A DNA stretch of 11,114 nucleotides from JACPKO01 sp964406775 (GTDB taxonomy: Bacteria; Patescibacteriota; Microgenomatia; Daviesbacterales; UBA10151): contig CAYOSW010000038.1 of assembly GCA_964406775.1 (NCBI GenBank), positions 1 to 11,114 on the forward strand, in the 5' to 3' direction. A model generated the notes under the pieces. That model saw nothing but the letters and a program-made list of their open reading frames with translations, was not told the DNA's origin and did no database searches. Positions within the stretch are counted from its first letter, which is position 1; every line of letters begins with the position of its first letter. Positions 1 through 5,781 of the stretch are shown here, piece after piece. The translations under genes were made by a program, and so were the position numbers.

Positions 1-47
1 AACTACCACCGCAAAACTCTCAGATTATAGCACCTTATATTTAGTTG

Positions 48-53
48 TATAAT
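48..53 (+). promoter_or_regulatory. -10 element of the tRNA-Thr promoter
   Basis: A perfect TATAAT hexamer lies here. It predicts a transcript start near base 60, five bases before the mature tRNA 5' end, which suits a tRNA gene. I see no convincing TTGACA-like hexamer 16-18 bases upstream (the sequence there is TTATAG). Confidence 0.55.
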
Positions 54-64
54 AGCTTCGGATT

Positions 65-136
65 GCCGGTGTAACTCAGGGGTAGAGTAACTCTTTCGTA
101 AAGAGTAAGTCATGGGTTCAAATCCCATCTCCGGCT
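65..136 (+). tRNA. tRNA-Thr (anticodon CGT, reads ACG)
   Basis: The cloverleaf can be drawn by hand. The acceptor strand GCCGGTG (65-71) pairs with CTCCGGC (129-135). The D stem is ACTC/GAGT around the loop AGGGGTA. The anticodon stem ACTCT/AGAGT encloses the loop TTCGTAA, placing CGT at 97-99. The variable loop is AAGTC. The T stem ATGGG/CCCAT encloses TTCAAAT, and the discriminator base is T136. The acceptor sequence GCCGGTG and a U discriminator are familiar in threonine tRNAs. Two oddities: there is a U-U mismatch at the sixth acceptor pair (70/130), and the following bases are CAG, so CCA is not encoded and must be added by the CCA-adding enzyme. Confidence 0.93.
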
Positions 137-164
137 CAGTTTCATCTTTTTCAGGAGACCAGGG

Positions 165-173
165 TGTTATAAT
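165..173 (+). promoter_or_regulatory. Extended -10 promoter of the Ig-like protein gene
   Basis: The sequence TGTTATAAT is an extended -10 element (TG, one base, TATAAT). It ends ten bases before the ATG at 184, so transcription should start within a few bases of the start codon. No purine-rich Shine-Dalgarno lies between the two; the only GGAG (154-157) is upstream of the -10. A leaderless or near-leaderless mRNA is inferred. Confidence 0.55.
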
Positions 174-183
174 ACTTTTCACG

Positions 184-951
184 ATGCGCAGAACGTATAG
201 ATCATCAATCAAGCCCCGTTCACTCAGACATTCCGAATCAAAGGCAAAAAAACGGCTATTATTTAATCTCGGAATAATCATAGTTTTGATATACGTTTTT
301 TTTAATTGGGGCCTGCCTTTTATTATCGGCAGTTTAAGTTTTTTGAATAAGCCTAAAAGCGCCGTCGTCACTGAAGATACTAAAATTGATGAAGCTATTG
401 CCCCGCCGGTTTTATTTATTCCTTTTGAGGCGACAAACAGCGCTTCCATCCCGATATCGGGTTATTCAACAAAACTTTCCAAAATCGAAGTTTATATTGA
501 TGAGGAGTTAAAAGCGCAAACAACCACCGATGCGGAGGGAAAGTTTACAACAAACCCTGTTCAACTAAATATCGGCAGTAATAATATTTATGCATTAACA
601 ATCAACGACTCGGATAAAAAAAGTCTTCCTTCTAAAAATATCAAGGTCTACTACAGTAACGAAAAACCCACTCTTGAGGTAACAGAACCGGGAGACGGCG
701 CCGAAATTAAAGGCGGTGATAAAAAAGTGAAGGTTGCCGGAAAAACCGATCCGAATAATTCCATTACCGTAAACGGTGCAACAGTAATTGTTAATTCCGA
801 AGGAAATTTTCAGACACAAATTAATATTAATGACGGGGATAATCTTATAGCTATAGTTGCATCAACAAACTTCGGAACCACAAATCAAACCGAACGCAGA
901 GTTAAATATACTCCTCAGGACGCATCTCCGTCTCCCTCTCCGAGTCCGTAA
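184..951 (+). CDS. Membrane-anchored protein with two Ig-like domains and an (SP)n tail
   Basis: The product is 255 residues. The N-terminus (1-24) is strongly basic and presumably cytoplasmic. One hydrophobic segment follows (about 25-49), then an extracytoplasmic region. That region holds two beta-rich repeats of about 80 residues (75-157 and 160-243) with the alternating pattern and VxGxTDPNN/VNG-type turns of bacterial Ig-like folds (Big or glucodextranase-B-like). It ends in four Ser-Pro dipeptides (248-255). The likely role is a surface or wall-associated adhesion or scaffold protein; the sequence does not show a ligand. The start at 184 was chosen because the open frame upstream runs into the tRNA gene, and because the -10 element sits just ahead of this ATG. 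The last 37 bases overlap the convergent ligase-like gene. The Ig-like call is from pattern only, so the precise family is uncertain. Confidence 0.8.
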   Translation: MRRTYRSSIKPRSLRHSESKAKKRLLFNLGIIIVLIYVFFNWGLPFIIGSLSFLNKPKSAVVTEDTKIDEAIAPPVLFIPFEATNSASIPISGYSTKLSKIEVYIDEELKAQTTTDAEGKFTTNPVQLNIGSNNIYALTINDSDKKSLPSKNIKVYYSNEKPTLEVTEPGDGAEIKGGDKKVKVAGKTDPNNSITVNGATVIVNSEGNFQTQININDGDNLIAIVASTNFGTTNQTERRVKYTPQDASPSPSPSP

Positions 952-2144
952 TATAGCCCGAGAAGCGAAAACCAAATTACCATTACTGCCGGGAAAAACA
1001 GGCTGTTAATAAAAAGGCTGTTTAAGATAAGGCCTGCAAATACGGCAATCAAAGTGATAGGAAGAGTTTTCTTATTTTTCTGAATATCGCCCAACATTTT
1101 AAATAATGTTTTTCCTAAAAATCCGCCGAGTGCGATAAGTCCGGCAATTCCTGTCGTTGCCAATACAAATAACAGGCTTGAATCTATCCCCGATCCGGAA
1201 TTCCCTCCGTCTACAGAGAACGTCTTAATAAGATTATTTTTTTGGCTTACATCGCGGATATTATTAAATCCTATTCCTACTACCGGATTTAATCTGAATA
1301 ATGCCAACCCTTTATCCCAGGAATATATTCTTTCAGATGCGGATCTATCCAGATTTATTAACCCCTCAATTCTTTGGGAAAAGGGAGGAAAGATAAGGTA
1401 TAAAATTAGCGGAACCAGAAATAGAGGTATCAGTAAAAGTTTTTTCTTAAAGGCAAACAGGATAAAAGCGGCGCTGAAAAACATTAAATAAGCACTTCTT
1501 GAAAAAGTTAGGATAAGCGCCGTAAATAATGTAATAAATACAACAATCTCCGGCTTCCGTAACTTTAGAAAATTTCCAAAAAGTTCAAACTTTGTGTGGA
1601 GCATCGTCCCTAAACTGAGTATTAACCCGAAGGAAATAAAAGTCCCGGCAAAATTAGGATCTAAGAAAGTTGAGAAAAGACGGAATTTGTGGGGATCGTA
1701 TCCGTAAACGGATAAAACTTCCAAATCCGGAAAAAATATTAATTGCAGGAATCCTAAGCCCGCAATTAACAGGCTCACAAATTTAAATATGTCGCTGAGT
1801 TCCCCGAATCCCAGGATTTTAGATTTTGCCAGATGGAAAACAACGTAAAAAATTCCGGAGTACATAATAAACCGGAGTAAATAAAACCCCCCTGAGAAAT
1901 TCCCGTTTAAAAGTAAACTCAAAAAACCAATCACCCAAAATCCGGCAAGCCAATAAAAAATTTTATTCATAGACAAGTCTTTTTTTATTCCGATTTTCCA
2001 AATGACAATAAATATTGCAGTCAGGGCAACCAATATATCCGTAAGAGACACCGAGAATTGCGTTTGTCCGAAAGGAAATTGGCCGAACTCCCCGAGTCCC
2101 AGGGAAAATACCGAGGCAATGAAGAGGAATAATACCAAGTTCAT
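915..2144 (-). CDS. O-antigen ligase / Wzy-type polymerase family membrane protein
   Basis: This is a 409-residue, very hydrophobic protein with roughly ten or more membrane segments. A long soluble loop (about 253-320) carries the WaaL/Wzy_C-type pattern: Arg272, then a stretch ending in NPVVGIGFNN (286-295). Other family-like stretches are FLDPNFAG (160-167) and TFSRSAYL (213-220). Members move or polymerise lipid-linked glycans on the outer face of the membrane. Which of the two this one does cannot be told from sequence. The start ATG overlaps the glycosyltransferase stop (TAATG). A Shine-Dalgarno AAAGGA lies five bases ahead, so translational coupling in a two-gene operon is likely. The C-terminus (GEGDGDAS) lies antisense to the Ser-Pro tail of the convergent neighbour. 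Confidence 0.85.
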   Translation of the reverse strand: MNLVLFLFIASVFSLGLGEFGQFPFGQTQFSVSLTDILVALTAIFIVIWKIGIKKDLSMNKIFYWLAGFWVIGFLSLLLNGNFSGGFYLLRFIMYSGIFYVVFHLAKSKILGFGELSDIFKFVSLLIAGLGFLQLIFFPDLEVLSVYGYDPHKFRLFSTFLDPNFAGTFISFGLILSLGTMLHTKFELFGNFLKLRKPEIVVFITLFTALILTFSRSAYLMFFSAAFILFAFKKKLLLIPLFLVPLILYLIFPPFSQRIEGLINLDRSASERIYSWDKGLALFRLNPVVGIGFNNIRDVSQKNNLIKTFSVDGGNSGSGIDSSLLFVLATTGIAGLIALGGFLGKTLFKMLGDIQKNKKTLPITLIAVFAGLILNSLFINSLFFPAVMVIWFSLLGLYYGLGEGDGDAS

Positions 2145-3142
2145 TAAAATCCTTTGTTAAAAGCTCCGAAAAAAGTAATTTTTTTAGGATGGATATTCCC
2201 GAGAATATACCCGACAGGAACTTTAATACCTTCCTGTATTTTCCTTCTTTTCTTAAGCAGTTTAAAAAAATTTACCGCAACAAACCATTCCGCCTTTAAT
2301 GCTTCCATAAGATAACCCTGCCCCGCCAAAAATCTGATTGTATTTAAATTTACCAGCAGAATTTTTAACCAATTAAAATCCTTCATAAAAAGTTCTTTCG
2401 GAAAATCCTTTATGACTGTCATTGTCATATTCCTGTACTGCAAATATTCCGTAAAAGCCGGCATTTTTGACGAAGTTGCTTTATGTTTATGATAGATCAC
2501 GGATCTGGGCTCATACCAGGCCTTAAATCCCGCTAACTGGGCTCTTAAAGAGAAGTCCACATCTTCCATATAGGCAAAATAGTCGGCATCAAAAAAACCT
2601 GCTGTCTCAAAAACCTCCCGTTTGATAAGACATCCTCCTCCCGAAACCAGAAAAATATTTTTTCCGGCATTAAAAGACTCCCCGTCTTTCTCTCCGTAAC
2701 CGGTATTATTTGCGTGACCCACAGCATCGATATAATCCCCTGCCGAATCGATCAGTCCTGGATTATCCATCTGTAGAATTTTTGCGGCAATCATTCCGCA
2801 ATCCTTTTTCTTTTTTGCAGAATCGGCCAAATATTTCAGGCAATTCTTGTCCGCAACTGTATCGTTGTTAAGCAGTACCATATATAAACCGGTGCAAATT
2901 TTAATTCCTAAATTTACTGCAGGCGCGAATCCGGTATTATTTTTGAGTTCGATTAAATTAACTTCCGGATATTTTTTCTTAATAAGCTCAACCGAACCGT
3001 CCGAAGAACCGTTATCAATAACTAATATTTCAAAATCTTTATATGTCTGTTTCTTAAGTGAATCCAGACATTTTTTTAGCAATTCACTGCCGTTCCAATT
3101 CGGTATTATCACCGATATTTCAGGAAATTTTTTATTTTTCAT
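2144..3142 (-). CDS. Glycosyltransferase family 2 (rhamnosyltransferase-like)
   Basis: The product is 332 residues from the ATG at 3142. The GT-A fold begins with SVIIPNWNG (10-18), a WbbL-type start. It is followed by VIDNGSSDGS (41-50), the NTGFAPAVNLG stretch (69-79), the metal/nucleotide-binding NND (92-94, in the DxD position), SGGGCLIKR (167-175) and the EDVD acid cluster (193-196), which holds the likely catalytic base. It should transfer a sugar from a nucleotide donor to a lipid-linked glycan on the cytoplasmic face. The frame stays open nine codons further to a TTG at 3169. I prefer the ATG because an extended -10 element lies seven bases ahead of it, inside that extension. The gene shares one base with the downstream ligase-like gene, so the two probably act in the same glycan pathway. 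The sugar specificity is unknown. Confidence 0.92.
   Translation of the reverse strand: MKNKKFPEISVIIPNWNGSELLKKCLDSLKKQTYKDFEILVIDNGSSDGSVELIKKKYPEVNLIELKNNTGFAPAVNLGIKICTGLYMVLLNNDTVADKNCLKYLADSAKKKKDCGMIAAKILQMDNPGLIDSAGDYIDAVGHANNTGYGEKDGESFNAGKNIFLVSGGGCLIKREVFETAGFFDADYFAYMEDVDFSLRAQLAGFKAWYEPRSVIYHKHKATSSKMPAFTEYLQYRNMTMTVIKDFPKELFMKDFNWLKILLVNLNTIRFLAGQGYLMEALKAEWFVAVNFFKLLKKRRKIQEGIKVPVGYILGNIHPKKITFFGAFNKGF
2150..2155 (-). promoter_or_regulatory. Shine-Dalgarno AAAGGA of the ligase-like gene
   Basis: AAAGGA on the minus strand lies five bases before the ATG at 2144, inside the end of the upstream glycosyltransferase gene. It shows that this organism uses Shine-Dalgarno initiation for an operon-internal gene, in contrast to the promoter-proximal genes around it. 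Confidence 0.65.
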
Positions 3143-3149
3143 ACAGCAA

Positions 3150-3158
3150 ATTTTAACA
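3150..3158 (-). promoter_or_regulatory. Extended -10 promoter of the glycosyltransferase operon
   Basis: TGTTAAAAT on the minus strand is an extended -10 (TG, one base, TAAAAT) ending seven bases before the ATG at 3142. The predicted transcript start is at or one base before the ATG. There is no Shine-Dalgarno and no recognisable -35. Confidence 0.55.
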
Positions 3159-3185
3159 GATGTAGCCAATCTACAGAATATAGAT

Positions 3186-3191
3186 TAAAAT
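3186..3191 (+). promoter_or_regulatory. Putative -10 of the methyltransferase gene
   Basis: TAAAAT ends ten bases before the ATG at 3202. It lacks the TG extension and has no clear -35. The sequence before the ATG (ACCCTCCAGT) is the opposite of a Shine-Dalgarno. It is divergent from the glycosyltransferase promoter, with the two -10 elements only 30 bases apart. Confidence 0.4.
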
Positions 3192-3201
3192 ACCCTCCAG
3201 T

Positions 3202-3696
3202 ATGACACCGCAAATTCAAAATTGGGTAAAAAACGCACGGAAGAAATTTATTGATAAACCCGGAAGAGTGTTAGAGATCGGAAGCAAGGATATAACGGGC
3301 AATGTCCGGGAATTTTTTGCTGATGCTAAGGAATATACCGGTACCGATATGGAGCGGGGGTTTAATGTTGACCTGATAATCGATGCTCACGATCTCTTAA
3401 AAAAATACAAACCCGGCAGTTTTGATACATTACTTTGTTTCGAGATGCTGGAACACGACAGGGAATTTTGGACCACCGTTTCGATTATGCATAAGCTGGT
3501 TAAAAAAGGCGGTATACTAATTATCAGTACTCCGACTTTCGGCTTTCCCCTGCACCGCCATCCGAAAGATTATTTCCGTTACGGAGAAGACGCATTCCGC
3601 GAAATATTTTTTAATGGATTTAAAGTGCTGGAGTTAAAACAGGTACAAGACGATTACGGGAATCCGGCAATTTGCTGTATCGGCAAAAAATCTTAA
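3202..3696 (+). CDS. Class I SAM-dependent methyltransferase (Methyltransf_11-like)
   Basis: This 164-residue protein has a short Rossmann methyltransferase fold. SAM motif I is VLEIGSKDITG (23-33), with the acidic end of strand 2 at Asp49 (GTDME). Asp61 and His63 precede the post-II region FDTLLCFEMLEH (74-85), and KKGGILIISTP forms strand 5 near residue 115. Proteins of this kind next to glycosyltransferases usually methylate a sugar or another small acceptor; the substrate here is not visible. The gene is short for the superfamily but has no frameshift. It stands alone on the + strand between two divergent or convergent glycan genes. Its stop codon overlaps the flippase stop in a TTAA palindrome, leaving no space for a terminator. 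Confidence 0.87.
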   Translation: MTPQIQNWVKNARKKFIDKPGRVLEIGSKDITGNVREFFADAKEYTGTDMERGFNVDLIIDAHDLLKKYKPGSFDTLLCFEMLEHDREFWTTVSIMHKLVKKGGILIISTPTFGFPLHRHPKDYFRYGEDAFREIFFNGFKVLELKQVQDDYGNPAICCIGKKS

Positions 3697-4919
3697 GAAA
3701 GAATTTTCTTCTTAGTCATTACAAGAAAAGTAATAAACGTTAATGCCTCATTTAATACTGTAATCCAGGCGGCTGCTTGAAGACCGTAAATCGGTATCAG
3801 ATAAATCATCATTACCAGATTTACAGAAAAGATAAACAAATAGACCCCTATCATTTGCTTTAAGAGGAACTCCCTGGATAGAAGCAGTTGCCCCAAGGGA
3901 ATATGCATAAAAATAAAAGGCAAGGCTAAAGATAAAACCTGGAGTGCAGAGCCGGCTCCCCGGAAACTGTCAGGGAAAAAAGTGCTTAAAAACAGAGGAA
4001 GTATTGTCCAGTAAATTAAAGTAATAACGGATCCCGCCGCAAAGCCGTATATTAAACTGCTTTTAAATAATTTTGCAGTCTTGACCGTGTCTTTTCCGAT
4101 TTCCGAAAAAACAGGATATAAAACAGTCCCGAAAGCGACCGGTATTATCGTTGCAGCTTCTAAAAACCTGTAGGCTAAACTGTAAATACCTGTCTCCGCC
4201 CCTCCCCTGGTGTAGGATAATATCACGGTATCAAATCTGAAAGAAGCAAAACCTATTGCCGATAATACGCCATAAGGCAGTGATTTAACTAAAATAGTTT
4301 TGGCTATTTTAAAATCAAACGCCTTCAGTCGAATTTGTTTTGTCAGAAACAGCAGACAGGCAAAAAATACCGCATAAAAAATGTGTCCGATCAGAAAAGC
4401 GATTATTGCGCCATACACACCGTAACCCAAAAAGATCAAACAGGCACCGGCTATAAAACTTACCATATTGAAGAGGAAAAACCCCAGAGCAGAAAGCGGG
4501 GCTTTTTTAACCGCAATAAAGACCGCATCAATGCTGAGCGCAACCGATTGAGGAACTAAGGACAAGAGCGCAATGGCTGTCAAAGAAAAACGCAAACCTG
4601 ATGGGTCTGTTTGAAAGAAAAAAACGGTCAGCAGCAAAAAGGACAGTGCGGACGAAAAAGCTCTTAAAAGCAAGGCTGTTGAAAAAAGTTTTCCCAGATT
4701 TTCCGGGTTTCTCGCAATATCCCGGGTCAAAACCCGGTTTATTCCCAGATCCGCAAACAAAGACATAAGTCCAAAAATTGAAAGAGCCGCAGAATAAGTT
4801 CCGAAGTCAGAAGCTCCGATATTCCCGGCTAAAAATATGGCGTAACCAAAAGCGAAAACCTTAACTAAGAATTGGGACAACAAAAGATATGAGGAACTTT
4901 TAAAAATATATTTGTGCAC
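3693..4919 (-). CDS. Wzx-type polysaccharide flippase (MVF/MATE superfamily)
   Basis: The 408-residue integral membrane protein has about twelve hydrophobic segments. Its N-terminus (SSSYLLLSQFLVKVFAF) and the following AGNIGASDFGTYS region are characteristic of polysaccharide-biosynthesis flippases. Another typical stretch is FADLGINRVLTRDIAR (56-71). Flippases of this family move undecaprenyl-linked glycan units across the cytoplasmic membrane, which complements the nearby glycosyltransferase and ligase/polymerase-like protein. The start is a GTG with no Shine-Dalgarno, and an extended -10 lies seven bases before it. The out-of-frame ATG at 4926 would give only a very short peptide. The gene is divergent from lepB with a 100-base gap. 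Confidence 0.9.
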   Translation of the reverse strand: MHKYIFKSSSYLLLSQFLVKVFAFGYAIFLAGNIGASDFGTYSAALSIFGLMSLFADLGINRVLTRDIARNPENLGKLFSTALLLRAFSSALSFLLLTVFFFQTDPSGLRFSLTAIALLSLVPQSVALSIDAVFIAVKKAPLSALGFFLFNMVSFIAGACLIFLGYGVYGAIIAFLIGHIFYAVFFACLLFLTKQIRLKAFDFKIAKTILVKSLPYGVLSAIGFASFRFDTVILSYTRGGAETGIYSLAYRFLEAATIIPVAFGTVLYPVFSEIGKDTVKTAKLFKSSLIYGFAAGSVITLIYWTILPLFLSTFFPDSFRGAGSALQVLSLALPFIFMHIPLGQLLLSREFLLKQMIGVYLFIFSVNLVMMIYLIPIYGLQAAAWITVLNEALTFITFLVMTKKKILS

Positions 4920-4926
4920 AAATCAT

Positions 4927-4935
4927 ATTATGGCA
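4927..4935 (-). promoter_or_regulatory. Extended -10 promoter of the flippase gene
   Basis: TGCCATAAT on the minus strand (TG, one base, CATAAT) ends seven bases before the GTG start at 4919, with no Shine-Dalgarno between them. A second TATAAT occurs further upstream (about 4938-4943), so an additional promoter with a short leader is possible. Confidence 0.5.
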
Positions 4936-5002
4936 GATATTATAAGTATTTTCTAAATATAAACGTTTTACTAAATGCGCACTTGATGGTATATTCTTCC
5001 TT

Positions 5003-5011
5003 TGAGATAAT
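5003..5011 (+). promoter_or_regulatory. Extended -10 promoter of lepB
   Basis: TGAGATAAT (TG, one base, GATAAT) ends eight bases before the ATG at 5020, and the bases between (ACCTACCT) contain no Shine-Dalgarno. A second candidate, TGGTATATT, lies at 4987-4995 and would give a leader of about 18 bases. Confidence 0.5.
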
Positions 5012-5019
5012 ACCTACCT

Positions 5020-5619
5020 ATGCACGACTATCTAGCCTATCAACCTGAGCCCGAGAAAAAACCCACATCGTTCAAAGATCACGTTATAGATTTCTTCCAG
5101 ACATTGGTCGTTTTTGCAGCCATCGGTACGGCCGTATATTGGCTTGTTGCACAACCGCATAAAGTTTCCGGCAGTTCGATGTTTCCGAATTTTAAAAACG
5201 GCGACTATATTATTACGGATAAGGTCAGTTACCGCTTTACCGAGCCGAGAAGAGGCGATATTGTAGTGTTTAAAAACCCGCGCGATGAAACTCAGGATTT
5301 TATCAAAAGAATCATCGGTATACCCGGCGACCACATTAAGGTCAGCGGGGGCAAGATTTACTTAAATGGAAACGAACTGACCGAACCGTACTTGTCGGAT
5401 ACTATATTTACCAATCCGGGCTCATTCCTGCAGGAAGACCAGGAAATCACAGTTGAACCCGGTCATTATATAACCATCGGAGATAACCGGCCCGCATCTT
5501 CAGACTCCAGAGAATGGGGATTCATCACAAGAGGTGAAATTATCGGTAAAGTCTTCTTCCGTTACTGGCCGGCTACCGAGATCGGCATATATCCTGCAGC
5601 TTATTCTTTGGAAAAATAA
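5020..5619 (+). CDS. lepB: Type I signal peptidase
   Basis: This is a 199-residue Ser/Lys-dyad signal peptidase (S26A), the size of Gram-positive SipS-type enzymes. It has a short cytoplasmic N-terminus, one membrane anchor (about 27-44), then box B SGSSMFP with nucleophile Ser53. Box C-like RRGDIVVF is at 77-84, and box D FIKRIIGIPGD (94-104) carries the general base Lys96. Box E, GDNRPASSDSREWG, is near residues 154-167. It cleaves signal peptides from exported proteins at the outer face of the membrane. It is transcribed alone, divergent from the flippase and convergent with parB. A structured RNA candidate follows its stop codon by about 17 bases. Confidence 0.96.
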   Translation: MHDYLAYQPEPEKKPTSFKDHVIDFFQTLVVFAAIGTAVYWLVAQPHKVSGSSMFPNFKNGDYIITDKVSYRFTEPRRGDIVVFKNPRDETQDFIKRIIGIPGDHIKVSGGKIYLNGNELTEPYLSDTIFTNPGSFLQEDQEITVEPGHYITIGDNRPASSDSREWGFITRGEIIGKVFFRYWPATEIGIYPAAYSLEK

Positions 5620-5636
5620 AATCCTAATTTGAAAGT

Positions 5637-5772
5637 GCTCGTTTTGATTTTAAAAAGTAGTTGATGAGTTTTGCTTGCTTACAGATCTCGTTATCAGGAA
5701 GACTGGTGCAAAACGAATCCACAGCGAGGAAAGTTAACTAGTCCGAGCGGTACTTTTTAAAAGCAAACGGGC
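5637..5772 (+). ncRNA. Candidate structured, pseudoknotted RNA in the lepB-parB gap
   Basis: The 162-base gap between convergent lepB and parB holds one nested structure. P1 pairs 5637-5659 with 5751-5772: about 21 pairs, including a perfect 12-base inverted repeat (TTTTAAAAAGTA/TACTTTTTAAAA), with one bulge and one A-G mismatch. P2 is GTTTTGC/GCAAAAC (5668-5674 with 5708-5714), flanked by tandem G-A mismatches (5666-5667 against 5715-5716). P3 is ATCAG/CTGGT (5693-5697 with 5703-5707) with loop GAAGA. A possible pseudoknot pairs TCTCGTT (5686-5692) with AGCGAGG (5723-5729). All four wobble pairs are G-U on the + strand and would be A-C on the minus strand, which favours + strand RNA. No T-tract follows, so it is not an ordinary terminator. 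I recognise no known family. It could be a lepB 3'UTR element, an independent small RNA or a repeated intergenic element. Confidence 0.4.
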
Positions 5773-5781
5773 AATTTAAAC

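Noticed and set aside
112..183. Extended N-terminus of the Ig-like protein starting inside the tRNA gene
   Set aside because: It would require translating the tRNA T arm and the promoter. The -10 element directly before the ATG at 184 supports the shorter form.
3..449. Minus-strand open frame across the tRNA and the Ig-like gene
   Set aside because: It runs antisense through the tRNA and a supported gene, and its sequence looks like a tRNA-antisense translation rather than a protein family.
5660..5720. Hammerhead ribozyme core (UGAUGAG, stem GUUUUGC/GCAAAAC, then CGAA)
   Set aside because: The invariant C3 is U, GAA is followed by U instead of the needed A, and no stem III with a correctly placed NUH cleavage triplet can be drawn, despite a GUC at 5741-5743.
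5681..5734. RNase P RNA-like words: ACAGA and GAGGAAAGT resemble conserved regions V and I
   Set aside because: They occur in reversed order, the helix P4 pairing cannot be formed, and the rest of the RNase P core is absent from this 136-base segment. Most likely coincidence, though a covariance-model search would settle it.
5751..5762. Bidirectional intrinsic terminator for lepB and parB from the AT-rich inverted repeat
   Set aside because: The arms are about 100 bases apart, enclose an elaborate structure, are AT-rich and are not followed by a T-tract outside the stem on either strand.
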